Source of the DNA: Lineus longissimus | Lineage: Eukaryota > Nemertea > Pilidiophora > Heteronemertea > Lineidae | DNA length: 64,000 nucleotides | Direction: 5' to 3' | NCBI RefSeq assembly: GCF_910592395.1 | Contig: NC_088309.1 | Span: 28,212,599-28,276,598 of the forward strand | In this document: piece after piece, positions 62,490-64,000 of the stretch | Layout of the letters: each line of letters starts with the position of its first letter | How positions within the stretch are numbered: position 1 is the first letter of the stretch | Position numbers and translations under genes: made by a program | Notes under the pieces: generated by a model | What the model saw: the letters and a program-made list of their open reading frames with translations, nothing else | Databases searched by the model: none | Told to the model about the DNA's origin: nothing

Positions 62490-63217
62490 CGGCCGGATAC
62501 CGATAAAGATGTGGCCTTCCCCTGGCGTGCGGCTTTGTTTTTCTCGAAAAATTTTGAGTAAGTTGGCTTTTTAAACGTTTCTTCTTGAAAGAAACGTGAT
62601 ACGTATATATATTCCTATAGTTTTTTTATTTTCAACCACAGATATACATTGTTTTATGAGAAATGTCACAAAATCCTAAATTTTTTGCAATGAAAATTCG
62701 CCCTATCTTCTACGAGTAGCCTACATAATATTACACTGATACATGCTTTACACAAAAATGTACAGACATACAGAGAGCATGTAATGATCTCGAGACGGTT
62801 CAGTGGTCTGACATGTGGACCAATGGATTTGAAGTTGTATGAGCTGAGGCATATAGACCGAATGAGATTGTTGGAGCATCTTAACACGGAACAGCGACTG
62901 AGCGAGTACGGGTGTAGCAATCGCCAGTCGACACACTACATGCATTGTAACGCCTAACGGTACTGCTTGCCGGCATGTTTTTGTTAGTAGGTCTACAAGT
63001 ACAGAGCAAGGCAACATTCACAATTGGCCAATATCGTACATTTCGTAACTGCGTAGCCAGGCCAGGGAGAGGGATTTAAAAGCGACTGGACCAGGGGCAC
63101 ACGGGCATCACCTTGTCAACTCAGGTTTTTTTGGCCAATCACTTGGGTCCTTGCGCTGGTCCCTTTGTCCAAACAGACCCTTCACAGCTCGAACTACCAA
63201 CATAACTTATCATAAAC
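62490..63217. other. Upstream region of DAP3
   Basis: No coding region recognised. This must contain the DAP3 promoter and 5' UTR; no TATA box or other clear core-promoter element stands out. It abuts the right end of the TIR element at 62489, so the DAP3 promoter lies within about 700 bp of a transposon end. Confidence 0.4.
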
Positions 63218-64000
63218 ATGTTTTCAGCCTCAAGGATTCAATCTGCATATCTCACCACTTCATCACGATGCCAAAGCTTGACAGACCAGTTCAGACAAGC
63301 CCAAGAAGTCAGGGCAAAAGAGGCCAGAACGAGACCTATTTTCAGGACCATTATAGCTGAACCAGTAAGCACATTATGCACCTCCGAATCAGTGCAGCCT
63401 AACCGTCCATTCATTAATGTTCAAGTTTTAAACACAATACTGAACTGATTCCTGGATCCAAGGAATGCACCTCACATCATTTTTATTTTTTGTCTCTTCT
63501 GACTGCATCATATCACTGTATGTAGATAGTAACAGACACTTTCATGCATCTCTTTGAATGTCTTTCTTCCTTCTAGGCTAAACATTCACTGCAACAGGAG
63601 GGCATGTTCTACACAATTCCTAAAGATGAAAGTGACAGATATCTTCAAAAGGGTTTTTCTACTGAATTTATAAGGACTGTAAGTATCTGCAACTCCCTTC
63701 GCAATCAATCTTAAGCTTAAGGTTCCTATTCCTTCCTGTTTACTAAATGTATTCCCAGATGATTCCTGAGGGTGACATTAATAACACATTCTCTTGGAAA
63801 AAGAGACCAGTCCTAGAATTCTTTCTAGAATTATGAGTTGATTACTGCCCATTTTGTCAGCTCCAAAAAGGTTCAGACAGCTGTATCACTATACTTTGCC
63901 AATATTGTAAAATATATAAACAAATGTACTTGGCATTTTCAGATAAAAACCTTTAATGAGTGCAGTTTGATGGTTCGGAAACCTGCTATTGAAGTCATTC
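63218..64000 (+). CDS. DAP3: DAP3/MRPS29, mitochondrial small-ribosomal-subunit GTPase, 5' part
   Basis: DAP3 (mS29) is a P-loop GTP-binding protein of the mitochondrial ribosome head. Exons 63218-63364, 63577-63678 and 63943-beyond the window, all phase 0 with consensus sites (GTAAGC, GTAAGT). The first exon encodes a basic, Ser/Arg-rich presequence with almost no acidic residues at its start (MFSASRIQSAYLTTSSRCQS), as expected for mitochondrial import. The second reads ..MFYTIPKDESDRYLQKGFS.., and the third starts IKTFNECSLMVRKPAIEVI, matching the DAP3 hallmark VKTFSEACLMVRKPALELL. The P-loop lies downstream of the window. The ATG choice is supported by the targeting character. Transcribed divergently from ASH1L. 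Confidence 0.88.

Overview
This is eukaryotic nuclear DNA: multi-exon genes with GT-AG introns, no operons, AT-rich introns full of short DNA-transposon relics. Gene content is metazoan. The palindromic foldback elements, whose arms are built of ~15-bp tandem units, closely resemble the TU elements described from sea urchins, so an echinoderm or another marine deuterostome is the most likely source. This is inference; no ribosomal or mitochondrial marker is present.

Layout. (1) 1-1162, + strand: last four coding exons of SMC5. (2) 3647-9607, - strand: an ERp29/Windbeutel-type ER thioredoxin-like protein, complete in 7 exons, with a 179-residue acidic Ser-Gly-rich insert inside the thioredoxin-like domain. 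(3) 10068-12510, - strand: ADAL (N6-methyl-AMP deaminase), complete in 6 exons. (4) 12758-15446, + strand: SLC25A46, a mitochondrial outer-membrane carrier-family protein, complete in 8 exons and head-to-head with ADAL (247 bp between start codons). (5) 21234-59374, - strand: ASH1L, the H3K36 methyltransferase, reconstructed here as 15 coding exons and 2982 residues, with AT-hooks, AWS-SET-postSET, bromodomain, PHD and BAH in the family order and a 24.8-kb first intron. (6) 63218-64000, + strand: 5' part of DAP3/MRPS29, running off the window. ASH1L and DAP3 are head-to-head, as they are in the human 1q22 region.

Non-coding content. The big ASH1L intron and the ASH1L-DAP3 intergenic region hold most repeats: a TU-like foldback element with a 9-bp target duplication (54292-55227), two further elements with short-period terminal repeats (59853-60306 and 60895-62489), a 615-bp TIR element with a TAT duplication (52058-52672), a ~300-bp-period dispersed repeat ending in a (GAC)n tract and a perfect hairpin (to 54238), and a 38-bp minisatellite with ABB higher-order structure (56445-56821). 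Smaller MITEs sit in ERp29 (5877-6047) and ASH1L (24963-25223) introns. A chain of four phase-compatible candidate exons on the - strand inside the ASH1L intron (47199 to 39331) may be an undescribed nested gene or alternative 5' exons; support is weak.

The genes are housekeeping or chromatin functions that are not functionally linked. The most unusual coding feature is the proteoglycan-like insert in the ERp29 homologue.
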